From Poa pratensis (lineage: Eukaryota > Streptophyta > Magnoliopsida > Poales > Poaceae): DNA of 64,000 nucleotides. Location of the stretch: contig CAMZMU010000123.1 in NCBI GenBank assembly GCA_947311845.1, positions 15,049,161 to 15,113,160 on the forward strand, given 5' to 3'. Shown piece after piece: positions 10,070-22,931 of this stretch. Within the stretch, counting starts at the first letter, position 1. Each line of letters starts with the position of its first letter. Position numbers and translations under genes: made by a program. Below the pieces are notes generated by a model. That model saw only the letters and a program-made list of their open reading frames with translations. It was not told where the DNA came from and did not search any database.

Positions 10070-12225
10070 TTTAAAAATTGAACGTTAGGTAATTACCCTG
10101 CTGCCTAAAAAAGAAGGTGCGCATAGAATTGAGCAATATAGGCCTATTTGCCTTCTTAGCATGAGTTTTAAGATCTTTACCAAGGTGGGTACGAATCGTG
10201 TTTCGTCGATCGCTCACAAAGTTATTCGACCAACTCAAATTGCTTTTATGCCGGGTCGAAATATTCTTGAGCATATAGTAATTTTACATGAAACTATCCA
10301 CGAGCTAAAGAAGAAAAAACTTGATGGGGGTTCTTCTCAAAATTAACTTTGAGAAGGCTTACGACAAAGTAAAGTGGTCTTTTTTGCAACAAGCTTTGCG
10401 CATGAAGGGGTTGATCCAAAGTGGTGTGACTGAGTAGGTCGTTTGTACACGGTGGAAGTGTAGGTATACGTGTGAATGATGACATTGGTCATCATTTCCA
10501 GACTTTAAAAGGAGTGCGACAAGGGGATCCTTTGTCTCCGATACTTTTTAATATCATTGTTGATATGCTGGCGGTTCTGATTGCACGAGCAAAAGATGAT
10601 GGTCATGTTGGAGCTCTCATACCCGATCTTGTTGAAAGTGGTATCCATTCTTCAATATGCCGATGGTATGAATTTGTTTCTTGAACATGATTTGGAAACG
10701 GCGGTAAATAGGAAGTTAATTTTATCAATGTTTGAGCAGCTTTCTGGGCTCAAGGTAAATTTCCATAAAAGTGAGTTTTATTGCTTTCGCAAGGCTAAGG
10801 ACATGCAAAATGATTATTGTCAAATTTTCGGGTTTGGGGTTGGCTCATTGCCATTCAAATATTCGGGAATCCCCATTCATTACCAAAAACTTTTAAAGAA
10901 AGAATGGAAAATGATTGAAGACAGATTCAAAAAGAAACTTGGATGTTGGGCAAGCAAAATGCTCTCATATGGATACCGCGTGGTCCTAATTAATTCAGTT
11001 CTTACTAGTCTTCCAATGTTCTTACATTCTTTCTTTCAAATTTTTGTGAGAGTATCGTTCTAGATTTTGTTGGCAGAGTGATCAACATAAAATAAAGTAC
11101 CGCTTGTCTAAATGGAATATTATATGTCGTCCAAGAGATCAAGGTAGTGTAGGTATTGAGTTCCTCGATATTAAAAATAAATGTCTTCTAAGCAAATGCC
11201 TTTTTAAGATATTAAACGAAAAGGGTGTTTGGCAGGAATTATTATGTAACAAATATCTAAATGGTAAAACAGTTGCTCAAGTGTAGCCGAAACCACATGA
11301 CTCCTTTTTTTGGAAGGGAGTAATGGCTGTAAAAAATGTTTTCTTTCTAAGAGGATCTTTTACTGTTGATAATGGCCTTAATACCCGATTTTGGGAGGAT
11401 ACATGGCTTGGGAACAAACCCTTGGCTGTTCAATATCTTTCCCTCCATAGTATTGTTCGGCTCAAGAATATTTTAGTGGCTCAAGTGTTAGCTATTGATC
11501 CTTTAAACATTGAGATTAGAAGATCATTCACGCAAGATAAATGGTATCATGTGTTATATTGCTAGAGCGATTGATGAGGGTTACTCTATCTAATGATAAT
11601 GATGACTTCAGGTAGAGTTTGACCACTAATGGAGTTTTCACAGTTAAATCTATGTATTTGAATGTTATGCATGGTCATACCCCTTTCTTGCACAAATATC
11701 TATGGAAGTTGAAAGTTCCGCTAAAGATTAAAAAATTATGTGGTTTTTGCATCGGAAAGTCATTCTTACTAAGGATAACCTCACCAAAAGGAATTGGACC
11801 GGGTGTAAAACTTGTGATTTTTTTTCCTACGGAGGAGTCGGTTGAACACTGGTTTATATCATGCCTTTTGTTACTCACATTTGGCGACTTATTTATTTTA
11901 CTTACAGTATCTCTCCACCCTCTAGTGTAGCTAATATGTTGGGTCATTGGCTTGATGGAGTAGATAAGAAAAAGCGCATACACATTGGTGTTTATGCTTT
12001 CTTATGGGCTATTTGGATTTACCAGAATGATGTGGGTTTTAACAAATTTAGAGGTGCTTATTTCTTGCTGGTGATTCATCGCGCTGTCTACTGGATCCAA
12101 ATTTGGTACCACCTTATCGCAGTGGAGCAGAGGGCTTTGATGGATGTTGGATGCTCCCGTAATATGGCGGTCGTACGGGCTATCTGCTACGATAATTATA
12201 CATGGTTAATAGATAATTTTTAACA
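10070..12225 (+). mobile_element. decayed 5'-truncated LINE (RT to C-terminus)
   Basis: A chain of plus-strand frames gives plant L1-type RT motifs in order: [17 protein letters not shown] (10137), NFEKAYDKVKWSFL (10349), [12 protein letters not shown] (10517), and LQYADGMNLF (10653). After these come SGLKVNFHKSE, FKYSGIPIHY, and the zf-RVT/C-terminal part to about 12222. The catalytic YADD reads YADG here, so one catalytic Asp is lost. Many frameshifts and stops break it (near 10350, 10670, 11060, 11285, 11565). The endonuclease and first RT motifs are absent. No poly(A) tail or target duplication was recognised, so the edges are approximate. Confidence 0.85.
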
Positions 12226-12359
12226 CGTTTTTAGACATTTGCGACACATGTACATATCAAGTGTGACAAACTTTTTCGTCACACTAGTTACCGGATTAAA
12301 CACTATAATTACCACACATAACACATATCCACCGCCCTAGGCGGCACAGCAAATAAGTC

Positions 12360-14880
12360 CACGGTAGCACGCAGGCTACGGTACAAGGGTGAAAGTCAGC
12401 ACCCCAAATGAACGAGCTAAAAGTGAGGTAACAGAGGTAGCCTAAGATATGGGCAGCGCGTCCGGTCTGTCACGGACGGAGTCGTGAAGCGAGCGAATCC
12501 TGCCAATCGCTTGCCCCAGTGCTTCCCGATCCTGCCTCCTAGCCACTGGCTTCCACACCTGCAAATACATCGCCATTTTAAATAACCCGTCAGCCGGTTG
12601 AGAAGGAAACACCCCCTCAATCGAGAATTTATTCCTAATGTTCCACAGAGACCAAAGGAGGGCCGCACAACAAATCCAAAGAACTCGTTTTTGTTGACCC
12701 GACTCTAAGGATATAAGCCTATACACGTCTGTGAAACAAGAGGGATTCCATGTGCAGTGCAACAGCTCCCTAGCTGCGCTCCACATAAACTTCGCAAGAG
12801 GGCACACGAAAAAAATGTGATTCGTGTCCTCCACCTCCTCACATAGGGCACATCTGCCCGTCGAGGGACCCCTTCTCCTTGCAATATTGTCATTCGAAGG
12901 AAGGCATTTCCTAACCAATTGCCAGAGGAAAAGACGGATCTTCAGGGGAATAGAAATTCCCCAGATCTCGCTGTAGTGTTTCCTAGGGGTGCCGTCGCAA
13001 AGTTTATCATAGAGAGACCTAACCGAGAATCTCCCGGATGGTTCCAGGGTCCAAGTCAGGATGTCCTGGTCTGGAGAGGGAAGGAACTCTGGGAGCTCTC
13101 GCCGGAGGTCATTCCATTTCGTGGTCTCAGCCGGACCAACTGTCCGGCGAAGGGGAATATGCCATTCCCCCTCCCGGTTGGCTTGTGCCACCGAGGTCTC
13201 TGGTAGAGTCGTAATGGTGAAAATGGCCGGAAAATGATCCCTAAGGGGCCCCGACCCCGTCCACCAGTCAATCCACAATCTCGTGGATTTACCATTCCTC
13301 ACAGAGTGCCTTGCCCCAGGCAAATAAGGTTCTTAATTTTCTGGAGTGCCATCCAGAATTGGGAACCTCCTCCGTGGGAGTCTACCATGATATCTTTAGA
13401 CCTCAAGTATTTGGCCCTCGGGATGTTAGCCCATAGGCCTGACTCCCCGGTCATGATTTTCCAAACCCATTTTGCCATAAGGCACCGGTTCATGAGTTTG
13501 GTATCCATAATACCTAAGCCCCCAAGGCCTTGGGTTTACACACTGCATCCCAGCGTACCCAGTGGTATTTACGTTTCGTCCCGTTCCCTTCCCAAAAGAA
13601 ACGAGAGCGATGTCCATCCATAACCCTGTGGACCCCGTCTCCCAATAGGCAACCGCTATAGCGTGGACAGCAAGGCTGGATATACAGGCATTGGTGAGAG
13701 TAAGCCTAGCGGCTGAGGACATCAGCTTTCCCATCCATGGGTCCGGGCGCTTAGCAACTTTGCCCGTGAGGGGATCCCAGGCCCCTGCCCGCAAAGCTCT
13801 GTTGCTGATAGGGAGCCCAAGGTAGGTGAACGGAAAAGAGCCCTGCTTACAATTAAGCATCTGGGCCACCCTCACCTGCTCCTCCGGACTCGCCCCCACG
13901 ACCACAACCTCACTCTTGTGAAAGTTGATCCTGAGACCCGACATGTTCTCAAAACATAACAGGATAAACTTCAGGTTGGTAATGGCACGGTCATCATTCT
14001 GAATCATGATGATCGTGTCATCTGCATACTGCAGATGCGAAACCCCCTCGGGTATTAGATGGGGCACAACTCCCTTGATGTGCCCCGTCCTCTTGGCTGC
14101 ATCTAAAATGGCCGCCAAGGCCTCGACCACATAGTCGAAGAGAAGGGGGGACAAGGGATCACCCTGTCGAACCCCTCTACCATTACGGAAGAAATTGCCT
14201 GTGGACCCAGCCGGGATCAAAGCCAGCTCTCAGGAGAACCTCCCCCAAGAAACACCAGTTGACTCGATCATAGGCTTTCTCAAAGTCCAATTTCAAGAAA
14301 ACTCCCCCAAGTTTCTTGGAACAAGACTCATGGATGATCTCCTGGAGGGAGACGACTCCCTCATGCAAAAGACGGCCCTTGATGAACGCAGATTGAGTAT
14401 AGCTAATAGTGCGATGCGCAATAGGGCTAAGTCTAAGTGCAAACGCCTTGGCTACAAACTTAAAAATGACATTAATGAGCGCAATCAGTCTAAAATGACG
14501 AATATCCTCGGCGCCTTGAACTTTTGGTATGAGAGTCAACACCCCAAAGTTCAGTCTCGCAATGTCCACTCCCTAGAGCGAAATCATTGGTGATGGACAA
14601 GATGACCGGATGGAGGATCTTCCAGAATCGCTTAAAAAAGCACACTGGGAGGCCATCCGTGCCAGGGGCCGTGTCCACCTTCATGCTATCTAGGACCGCG
14701 TCCAACTCCTTCTCAGTGAAGGTTAGCATGAGATTGTCATTTTCCTACTCCGTGACGCGCGGACGCGTATCCCAGAGGGATGGGGAGAGGTGGAAGGCGG
14801 GTGGGTCACCCGAAGCACCCATGAGGGCGCGGTAAAACTCATAGATGTCACCTACAAATGGGTACACGTAGGTGGGATGA
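12360..14880 (-). mobile_element. 5'-truncated LINE on the minus strand
   Basis: Minus-strand frames from about 14870 to 12442 encode RT and downstream parts of LINE ORF2. They show IYEFYRALMGAS, then TAPGTDGLPVCFFKRFW (about 14640), RFRLIALINVIFKFVAK-like motif 2, [31 protein letters not shown] (about 14160), intact YADD (about 14020), FTYLGLPISNRAL (about 13830), and a zf-RVT region with CALCEEVEDTNHIFFVCPLA (about 12840-12790). The last open block, 13323-12442, is 293 codons. Frameshifts lie near 14500, 14220, 13620 and 13300, with a stop near 14742. The endonuclease is missing. It converges with the LINE at 10070-12225. Confidence 0.87.
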
Positions 14881-15055
14881 TCGCCTGGTGGCGCAGTGGC
14901 CGTAGCGGCAAGACAGACTGCGGTTGAAGCAGGGACCTAACATCCTCCGCATTCCCACAGAAGCGATGAACGTATGGGAGAGGATGGAGAGAAATACTAT
15001 TGAGTATTAGAGTGGAAGGGGAGGGGCCACCTTCCGACAACTTGTTCTTCTTCTT

Positions 15056-15439
15056 CTACGCCGCGTAGAAGTCGCGCTCCACCTGCACGAGCTCAGGGTG
15101 GTCACGGCGGAGTGTGTCCATCCACAACGCGTCGATCTAGGAGGCGCGACGGCTCATCCTCTCACGACGGAGCCGCACTGTGTTGCAGTCGACAAAGTGC
15201 AGCAGCGGTGCGAGCATGTCAGCCTCCTCCCGTGATTCCACGTCGGGGAAGTTCATCTCCTCGTGTGGTCGGCTGAATCTCCAGGCTGCTGCGTCGTTCG
15301 CGCGCGTGGCTAGCTCCGCCGTGTTGAAGGTGCCCATCCACCAGCAGACGTCGTCGGCCGTGATTTCAGCGGCGAAGTGGCGGGACGGGCGCAACCTCAC
15401 ACCAACAAAGCCACTCATCGGGCGACGGCGCCATGACAT
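15056..15439 (-). pseudogene. AP2/ERF-domain-like gene remnant
   Basis: From ATG at 15439 the minus strand reads an AP2/ERF-like domain: SGFVGVRLRPSRHFAAEI, then WWMGTFNTAELATRANDAAA, then a (M)NFPDVES motif. The family pattern is YRGVRxR..G.(F/Y)AAEI, W.GTF.TAE.AA.AYD.AA, NFP. The frame stops at TAG (15137-15139), but the same frame stays open for 26 further codons to TAG at 15056-15058, suggesting one nonsense change in a slightly longer protein. Single-exon AP2-like proteins of this style occur in many grass genomes, often near DNA transposons. DNA binding is not guaranteed: G-F-V replaces Y-R-G at the domain start and ATRAND replaces the usual AARAYD. Confidence 0.6.
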
Positions 15440-15792
15440 GCAGGGACGGCGATTCGCGACAGTGAACGGCGAGTCGGTGGTCAGGGACAGTGAGGGGGAG
15501 CAGATCTGGTTAGAGACGGCGACGGGATGGTGGATTTGGCGGCAGTGGAGCGCAGATGGCTGTGGGCGGTCGCGTGGGGGAGAGGGGGATGGGGAACAGT
15601 GGCGCGGTGTGGGGATATTTCAGCTGGCGGTTGGGCTGCGCGCGGGATAGGTTTTGCGTCAGCGTGCCGGCTGCCCCAAATCTACGGCACTTGGGGCCAA
15701 TATGGAGCTGCTGTAAAAACTATAGAGCTCGTTTTTTGCCCCTTGGTACATATAAGTTAGTTTTAATAGGGCAGCTGTTAGAGATACTCTAA
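15440..15792. other. upstream flank of the AP2-like remnant with one Harbinger-type end
   Basis: A GC-rich flank (15440-15660) is followed by A/T-rich sequence. It ends in the complement of TTAGAGTATCTCTAACAGCTGCC at about 15770-15792, which resembles one terminal repeat of grass PIF/Harbinger elements. No matching left end was found, so capture of the AP2 fragment by such an element is only a suggestion. Confidence 0.35.
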
Positions 15793-16182
15793 GATAATAG
15801 GACTGCCCGTAGACACTACCTTAAGACTATTTTTAGAAGCTCTAAACTGTTCTTGCATGTGACACAATAAATTAGGTCATCCCAGTCATAGAATGATGAG
15901 AGAAAAGGGTAAAAAAATCGCTACTAAGTCGTGCTTCGGTATTCGAGCCAAACTATACAACTTAGATCAATGAACAGAGGGGAGCATAAAATAATACCGT
16001 AAGTGTGAGTTTCAGATCTCTACATTTGTGACTGACAATCATGGCCAAGAAGACCAAAAGCCTACCTTCAACAGAAATGAATATTGCAAACCTGGTTTTC
16101 ATATGACCAGGATTATCACCCCAAGAAATCTCGTAACTGTGTGAATATGGTAATGACTGGACATAGGCTGAACAAACTTCTT
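15793..16182. other. 3' flank of the PRP31 locus, no feature seen
   Basis: About 390 bp of AT-rich sequence after the PRP31 stop codon in transcription direction. It should contain the 3' UTR. No coding frame or repeat with clear ends was recognised. Confidence 0.4.
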
Positions 16183-16290
16183 TCAGATCCTTTTGATATT
16201 TGAAAATGCCCCGCCATGTGAAAAATAGGTTCTTCCACTTCCACTGAAAAGAAAGGTCACCTTGAGGCAATGGATTTGACAATTCCATTC
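16183..16290 (-). CDS. PRP31: PRP31 exon 8 (last), with compensating offsets
   Basis: The acceptor is TTGTCCAG. The segment G-MELSNPLPQG matches the family's GIELSNP but is one base out of phase with exon 7, as if one G of the AGGG context were lost. About 45 bases later the GSGRTYFSHGGAFSNIKRI motif with stop TGA (16183-16185) is back in the exon-7 phase. Two opposite indels are therefore inferred. Confidence 0.7.
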   Translation of the reverse strand, partial: EWNCQIHCLKVTFLFSGSGRTYFSHGGAFSNIKRI

Positions 16291-16608
16291 CTGGACAAGA
16301 AATAGCAGCATACAAAGTTAGGGCTTTATGCAACACAAGACTTACAGAACACTAAATTTTATAAATAAGTGCATTGTTTGCAGTAACTTCAAGCAATAAA
16401 ACTACAATTCCAAACGCAGGCTGCAACACTTCGATCAATCTCCAAACTATACACAGATTAACAACTACTCGTTTTAAATTAAATAGACATCCAAAATTGC
16501 TGGTAGCCAGGTTCCAAAATTAAATTAAGAGAGGTTATGCAGCACATAATTAAGTTATTCATCTAGGAAAAGATTAAGACAATTAAAGTTTACAGCAATA
16601 TAACTTAC

Positions 16609-16684
16609 TTGAACTGGCGTAAATGCCAAACTTGATGTCAACCCGGACCTTGCGCCACTACTACCATAGTTATTCTCCTTGAAT
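16609..16684 (-). CDS. PRP31: PRP31 exon 7
   Basis: 76 bases, acceptor TTTTAACAG, donor GTAAGT. It encodes FKENNYGSSGARSGLTSSLA and FTPVQ, in phase with exon 6 across the 12-kb intron that holds the CACTA element. Its position shows that the gene was continuous before the CACTA insertion. Confidence 0.87.
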
Positions 16685-16930
16685 CTGTTAAAACGAAGTA
16701 ATATGGAACCAAATTAATGATGTTGTAGATACGAAATATTAGGAATTCAAATAAACATACTACAGAAAATACAAGTTCAATGGTGACAGTAGAGGAAATA
16801 CAAACTATCTGAAATCTGTGAGAAATGATTATGAAGATGCGAGGGTAACTGTTATGCAACTAGTGAAGTATCAGTCATGTCAAAAGAGAAAAAAGAGGTA
16901 CCAATGCAACAAAAGAAGGGATAACTACTA

Positions 16931-17011
16931 CTCCTCTGTCCCTAATTATAAGACGTCCTAGCAGTGTAAATTTGAACTGCTAGGACTTACTATATTTAGG
17001 GACAGATGGAG
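16931..17011. mobile_element. short Stowaway-like MITE in a PRP31 intron
   Basis: 81 bp, ends CTCCTCTGTCCCTAATTATA and the complement of TATATTTAGGGACAGATGGAG, with TA at 16929-16930 and 17012-17013. GTCCTAGCAGTG and CTGCTAGGAC pair at the centre, giving a hairpin. Confidence 0.75.
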
Positions 17012-17355
17012 TACTTGATACTTTGTGTAGTCTTTCCTATTTACTTTCCTCTAATATAAATTAATTATGCACCTTTACTTTGTAATAATATAGCTAACTC
17101 AGGACCAGCTTCGACATTTTTGCAGTTTGGAGCCGTGTTGGCACAGGCTTCATAATGGAAGACACTTTACCCTCCACCATAGCATCATGTGTTTCCATCT
17201 CAGGATAAAATGAGAAGAAATGCAACACTACTAGGAAACTAGCTTTCTGTGGAACCACATTTTGTGGCGCACCAAATAGCCATGCGCCACAAAATATATT
17301 TTTGTGGCGCATCTAGACCCATGCGCCACAGAAAGCCACATTTCTGTGGCGCATC

Positions 17356-19679
17356 TGAAAGGACAAGGATGTCGCCTAGAGGGGGGGTGAATAGGCGATT
17401 AAAACTTTTCCGGTTTAGTCTTGATAATTACGGAATAAAACTATGTGTTTAAATATATTAACTAGGCAACAACCTAAATAAACTAAGCTCACCTATGTGC
17501 ACCAACAACTTATGCTAAGCAAGACAAGCAACAAGGTGATAGCAATATAGAATACTTCAAGCACGAAGGCTATCACAATGTAAAGTGCATAAGTAAAAAG
17601 CTCAGGTATAGAAATGACCGAGCCACGCGGAGACGAGGATCTATTCCCGAGTTCCTCCTTGTTAAGGGAGTACGTCTCGTTGGAGAGGTGTGAACCAACA
17701 CAATGGTTCAACAACCACAAAGGTTTCACCTTCTTCTCCGATGAACCACACCACAAAGGTTTGGTTCACCTTCCACTATCGGAATCCTTCGACGCGGAAA
17801 TCCGGAGCCTTTCAACAACGATTCGGGGCACAACCCACAACGGGATTGGGGGCTCCCGAACAGATACAAGTGACCACACAAGGGTCTCAACCACCATACG
17901 GGCGTCTAGGGTCCAAAGACCCAAGAGTAACAACTTCACAAGCTTTCAACTTCCACGAATCCTCGTGGAGAGCATAAACCGATGCAACGAAGCAATGGCA
18001 AGAGCACAAGGCTCAAATCCTTCACTCTCGAATCCCACCACAAGCAACTAATACTTATGGGGGGAGAAGAGAGGAAGAACAATGAAGAACACAACAAATG
18101 GAACTTCAAGATCAAGATCTACAAGGCTCCCCTCACTTAGAGGAGGAATGGATTGGATGAATATGTAGATCTAGATCTCCTCTCAATTTCCCTCAAAGAT
18201 ATGCAAGAATCATGGGAGGGAATGAGAGGAAGGCAAGCTTTTTCCAAAGATCAACAATGGAGAAGAGAGGGGAGAAAAACTTGCTCAAGAGATATATCAA
18301 ACAATGGGGAAGAAACCCCTTTAAATAGTCCACTAGAAAAAATGGCCGTTGGGCTGTTTTTTTTTTTTTTGCGAGCTGGGCCGAGCGAGCCGGCCTGTGG
18401 CCCGGCCTGGGCCGACCAGGGAGCCGGCCTGCTCCCCGAGCCGCCCGGCCTGGAGCCCGGCCTGGGCCGGCCAGGGAGCCAGCCTGCTACCCGAGCCGCC
18501 CGGCCTGGAGCCCGGCCTGGGCTGGCCAGGGAGCCGGCCTGCTACCGATCCGCCCGGCCAGGAGCTCGGCCTGGGCCGGCCTGGGAGCCGGCCTGCGCAG
18601 AAAAAACATTCTAAAATCCATATCTTTTTCAATAAAAATCCAAATGCGATGAAACCAACTTTGTTGGAAAGATAACGACGAGAAAAAATATTAAGGGTCA
18701 CAAATATGGAGGAGATATCACACATGGGAGGTGTGGATCTTATCTCGAGGAGGACCGGTAATATTTCCAACACCGAGAACGCAACAAGTTTTCCATCCGG
18801 ACTCCGTTTTCAATGATCTTGGCCTTGCTCCGAAGATAATCACAAACACTACAAGATCATGCATATACACATCATAGTCCATCATGTGAGGAGGATAACA
18901 CAAGAGGAGAGATTGACCTCTCTACAAGTGACGAACCGGTAAAACCTCCAACATCAAAAACACCACAAGATATCAAATGAAATCCGTTTTTGATGAACTA
19001 GAGCTTGGTATGGAGATGAACACAAGCTCTAAATTCTCACATGATAAAAGCCAAATAAGAACCAAGAAAGATGATATGCCAAATATGCAAAGGTTTGAGC
19101 TCTCCACAAAGGTGCGATCAAGTTACTCACTTGAGAGCCCCTCTTGATAGTACGCCGTCTATCCTATAACCCGGTCTCCACTAACACCATGAGACCGGTA
19201 AAATAGAAAACCTATCAAGATCATACCTTTGCCTTGTGCATTCCACTTGAGCTCGATGATGACGATCTTGACTCTCTCAAGTTGGAACACCTTTCTTGAT
19301 TGTGCTTGCTAGCACATGCTTGATGAAGACTTCTCCAAATACTCCCCCATACACCATTATGGGAGAGCCTTGCTCTTCATGAATCCACTTGCACTTCATC
19401 TTCTTATCTTGATATAGATGATGGCTTGGAGATAAACATGAAGTTCACTCAATCTTCTTTTCCAAGCCATGCTTGCAATAAGCTCAACTTTCACATGACC
19501 ATTCTTCATATAAACCCTTGGATGGAACCTTGGTCATCATGTAATCTTCTAGAGTCCAACACATGAACTCCAATCTTTTCCTATGGACAAGATCTACAAG
19601 TATATCTCAATGCAAACATTAGTCCATAAGGATTGTCATTAATTACCAAAACCACGCATGGGGCAACACATGCCTTTCA
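17356..19679 (-). repeat. 3' LTR of the Copia-type element
   Basis: 2324 bp. A purine tract on the minus strand (AATGGGGGAGA, plus positions 19681-19691) lies directly upstream in transcription direction. The size difference from the other LTR is mainly extra copies in the GC-rich array. Confidence 0.9.
18371..18600. repeat. GC-rich imperfect tandem array in the 3' LTR
   Basis: A unit of roughly 55 bases built from GGCCTG and CCCGGCC (GAGCC-GGCCTG...CCGCCCGGCC...) repeats about four times after a T12 tract. The same array in the other LTR (26385-26526) has fewer copies. Open frames on both strands here come from the repeat and the lack of A/T-rich stops. Confidence 0.85.
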
Positions 19680-22600
19680 ATCTCCCCCATTTTGGTAATT
19701 GATGACAATCCCTTTTACGAGGGTTTATATAATGAATTAAGCAACCATGCAACACAAAGAGCAAGGATGCAAGAGCATGAAAGGCAAATGCTTAAGAACG
19801 AAACTAAAGCATAAAACCAAATTCCCTTAAACCCTCTAAACTTCTCCCCCATTGGCATCGATTGCCGAAATGGGGAAAAATTTAGAAGGCCAATATAGAA
19901 GAGCTCCCCCATAATGTGTGCATTTCTCATAATATGAGTGAAATCAAATGCACATATCCAATGACGAATATATGGAGGGAGATCAAACTATATCGGATCC
20001 AAAATTGCAAAAGAAATCAAATTGAAAGATACTTCGACAAAAGAAGTAACAATCAAAAGGATCCGAAAAAGTGTTCTAAAAATCAAGAGGGAACTCCCCA
20101 AGGTACGTGCACAAAGTAGGATTTTCATTTTAATATGTGTGCACAACATGGAATCCTCACTCCCTCCTAGATAATTTTGAACACAAACAAAGTGTAGCAA
20201 ATAGGTCCACAAGCTTATTAAAAAAAATAAAATGAAACAAAGCTTGTGCATTTAGAAACCACCAAAGAATCAAAAACAATAAGAGGTGGTCACTAAAGAA
20301 TTGGAATACCAATTAAAGATGTAACTATTCTCATGTGTATAAGTTTCTAAGTAGACCAATCACGAAGATATAAGTCCACAAAAAAACATGTACACACAAA
20401 ATAGATACAAGGTAAGAACATGATATCCAAGAGGAAGTCATAAATACCAATAAGATCATTGCTTAAAAGCATAGCACAAAGCTCAATTTTATCTTAAAGG
20501 ATATAGATGAACTTCCAACACAATCTCATCATAGCATCAAAAATATCCACAAGGGATAAGGTGAAATGGGATGCTCCGAGAAAGATAACAAGTATCGCAA
20601 AAGGCAAATGATTTTGAAAAGCATCAATATTGCATATGTGAGACATAGAGTAGAAAGTGCTAGATTAACATATTTGGGATTGGTGAATCATAAAATGATT
20701 ATATATATTCCCCTTGATATGTAATCATCCCGGCTTGCCCACATTTGCAATAAAGTTGTTTTGCAAGAACCAAATGAATTGCAACAAAGAAATTCATGCC
20801 AAGAACAACCTACACAAGGTTGAAAGCTAGAAAATATGCATGAGGTAGATACTTGTTACCGAGATAGCATTGGTGATGTAGAAGATAAGAGTTCACGATC
20901 ATCCGAGCTTGGCTCCAATAAGCACATGGTGATAACACCTTCCTTGTAAATGAGACAAGCTTCCAATGCATCTCCATGTACCTAAAACAAATTCAAGTAC
21001 AAAATGGTACCCAAACTCATTGGGTCCAAAGTAGTTAGAGCAACTACAATACATAGGACAAACTCCACATAAATATGTGCATATTGATATGAAATTGAAT
21101 TTCATGCACATCTTAGCCATTTAGGATTTGATGGAGTTTATCCTATATATTGGATCAACGAAAGTAAGCATGCCATAAGATATACATAGTAAATATGCAT
21201 GCACAAGACTTTCAAGAACCAAAGAGATACAATTTGGACAAAACACCAATTAAACCAAGAAAGCACACACAAGTGTGACAAGAAAAAAATTGCCCAAATT
21301 ATATCAAAGACCAAATCAACACATGATTGAAGATACCACTTTGAAAAGATGCCAAATGAAAGTAAGATACCAATTGATGAAAATATCATCAAGGAATAAA
21401 CCAAACCCTCTACACTTCTCATGATGGCACAAAGTACCAAGACGAGAAATGTTTGTCTTCCAAAGAGACACGTCATCGGGATCAAAACCAATTGAAGACA
21501 ACTAATGTTCAAAAGCATATAGGATTGCTCCCCCAAGATTTGTGCATTATTTATGATCTTGCATTTGAATACAAATGCACACAAATGGGATCATCACTCT
21601 CCATACATATTATTCAAACACTAGTCATGTTCAAGGAAAGCAATAAGATGCAAAACCAATTTAAAGAACGGAGTTCTACTCAAAGTAGGATAGCTTCCCA
21701 AGAATAGTGCATTATCAAGAAGTATGACTTTTGAATGTCAATGCACAAGAATTGGATCATTGCTTTTCCAACTCAAGAAAGCACAAAACAAATTTTGAGT
21801 AGAGCAACAAGGATCCAAAAGATACAAGGAAGACAAAGAGAGTTAGATCAAAACAAATCCTTGGCAATAAAATAAGGCAATTCAAAGCAAGAGACAAAGT
21901 GAAGATGGTCCACAAATTTCACCACACATATGAGTATCACTTGTCAAGGACAAGGAGTATATAGAGATATTTCTCGGTGGTATATAGAATGATATTGAAG
22001 ACCAATTTCACAACAAATAAGCATATGGCAAAAGATAAGATTTAAAGGCCAAAGCTTAAAAGATAGATATTCTTGATAGCTTCAAGTATTCACGCGATCA
22101 TGCAAAGCCACTACAAAGAGTAGCTTGAAGCAATCGATTTCCCAAAAGGATATGCGAACATATTTGGGGAAAACCGTACCAAGAATGTCCATCACAAACA
22201 AGATCCAAAAGATTGATTAAACAAAATCATTTTACCAAAATGGAACTTGTTTGAGCAACATGCCACATAGGAATAAGATAATGAAGAATATCAATTCTAG
22301 GTGGCAATACCTCACATGTTCACATTTTCTAGGTTTGTAATATGCACAAGCTTATTACTCCCCCATAATGTGATAATCCATTTTTTTAAACAAGAGGCAA
22401 ACAAAACCAACTCGAGAAATTAATGGACATTATAGAATTTGAATTTCTCATGAATGACATACCACATAGAGAATAGATAATATTAATATATCAACACTAA
22501 GTGGTATTCCTCATGTATACACAATTTTAGGATTGTGAAGTGCACGAAGCATATCACTCCCCAAAATAGGATAGTCCATTAATCTCTCAAAAAGAGAGCC

Positions 22601-22931
22601 AACAAGATAAGATATCAAATAAAAGCAATAAGGCTCAACACAAGTAAATGGTGTGCAAACCAACATACACATACTTGATTACTCAAGATAAGTAAGTAGA
22701 GAGCACAACACATACAACACTAGCAAGGTACAAAACCTAACACATGCAAGGGTGCAAGCAACTTTCAATGTATATATGATTTAAATAAAAGTTACCGCAA
22801 GGAGGAACATTGGATATGAGATAGAACAATATAATCCAAATGACTTGACTTGAGATAATATAATTGATGAAGATCCCTTAATTCTTCATGATGTAGCCAA
22901 GTCTCCAATGCCCTCCAACAACACCTATTGA

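Noticed and set aside
18153..18773. Pro/Gly/Arg-rich frames in the LTRs (also 26213-26700)
   Set aside because: They arise from the GC-rich tandem array present in both LTRs and differ in length with array copy number.
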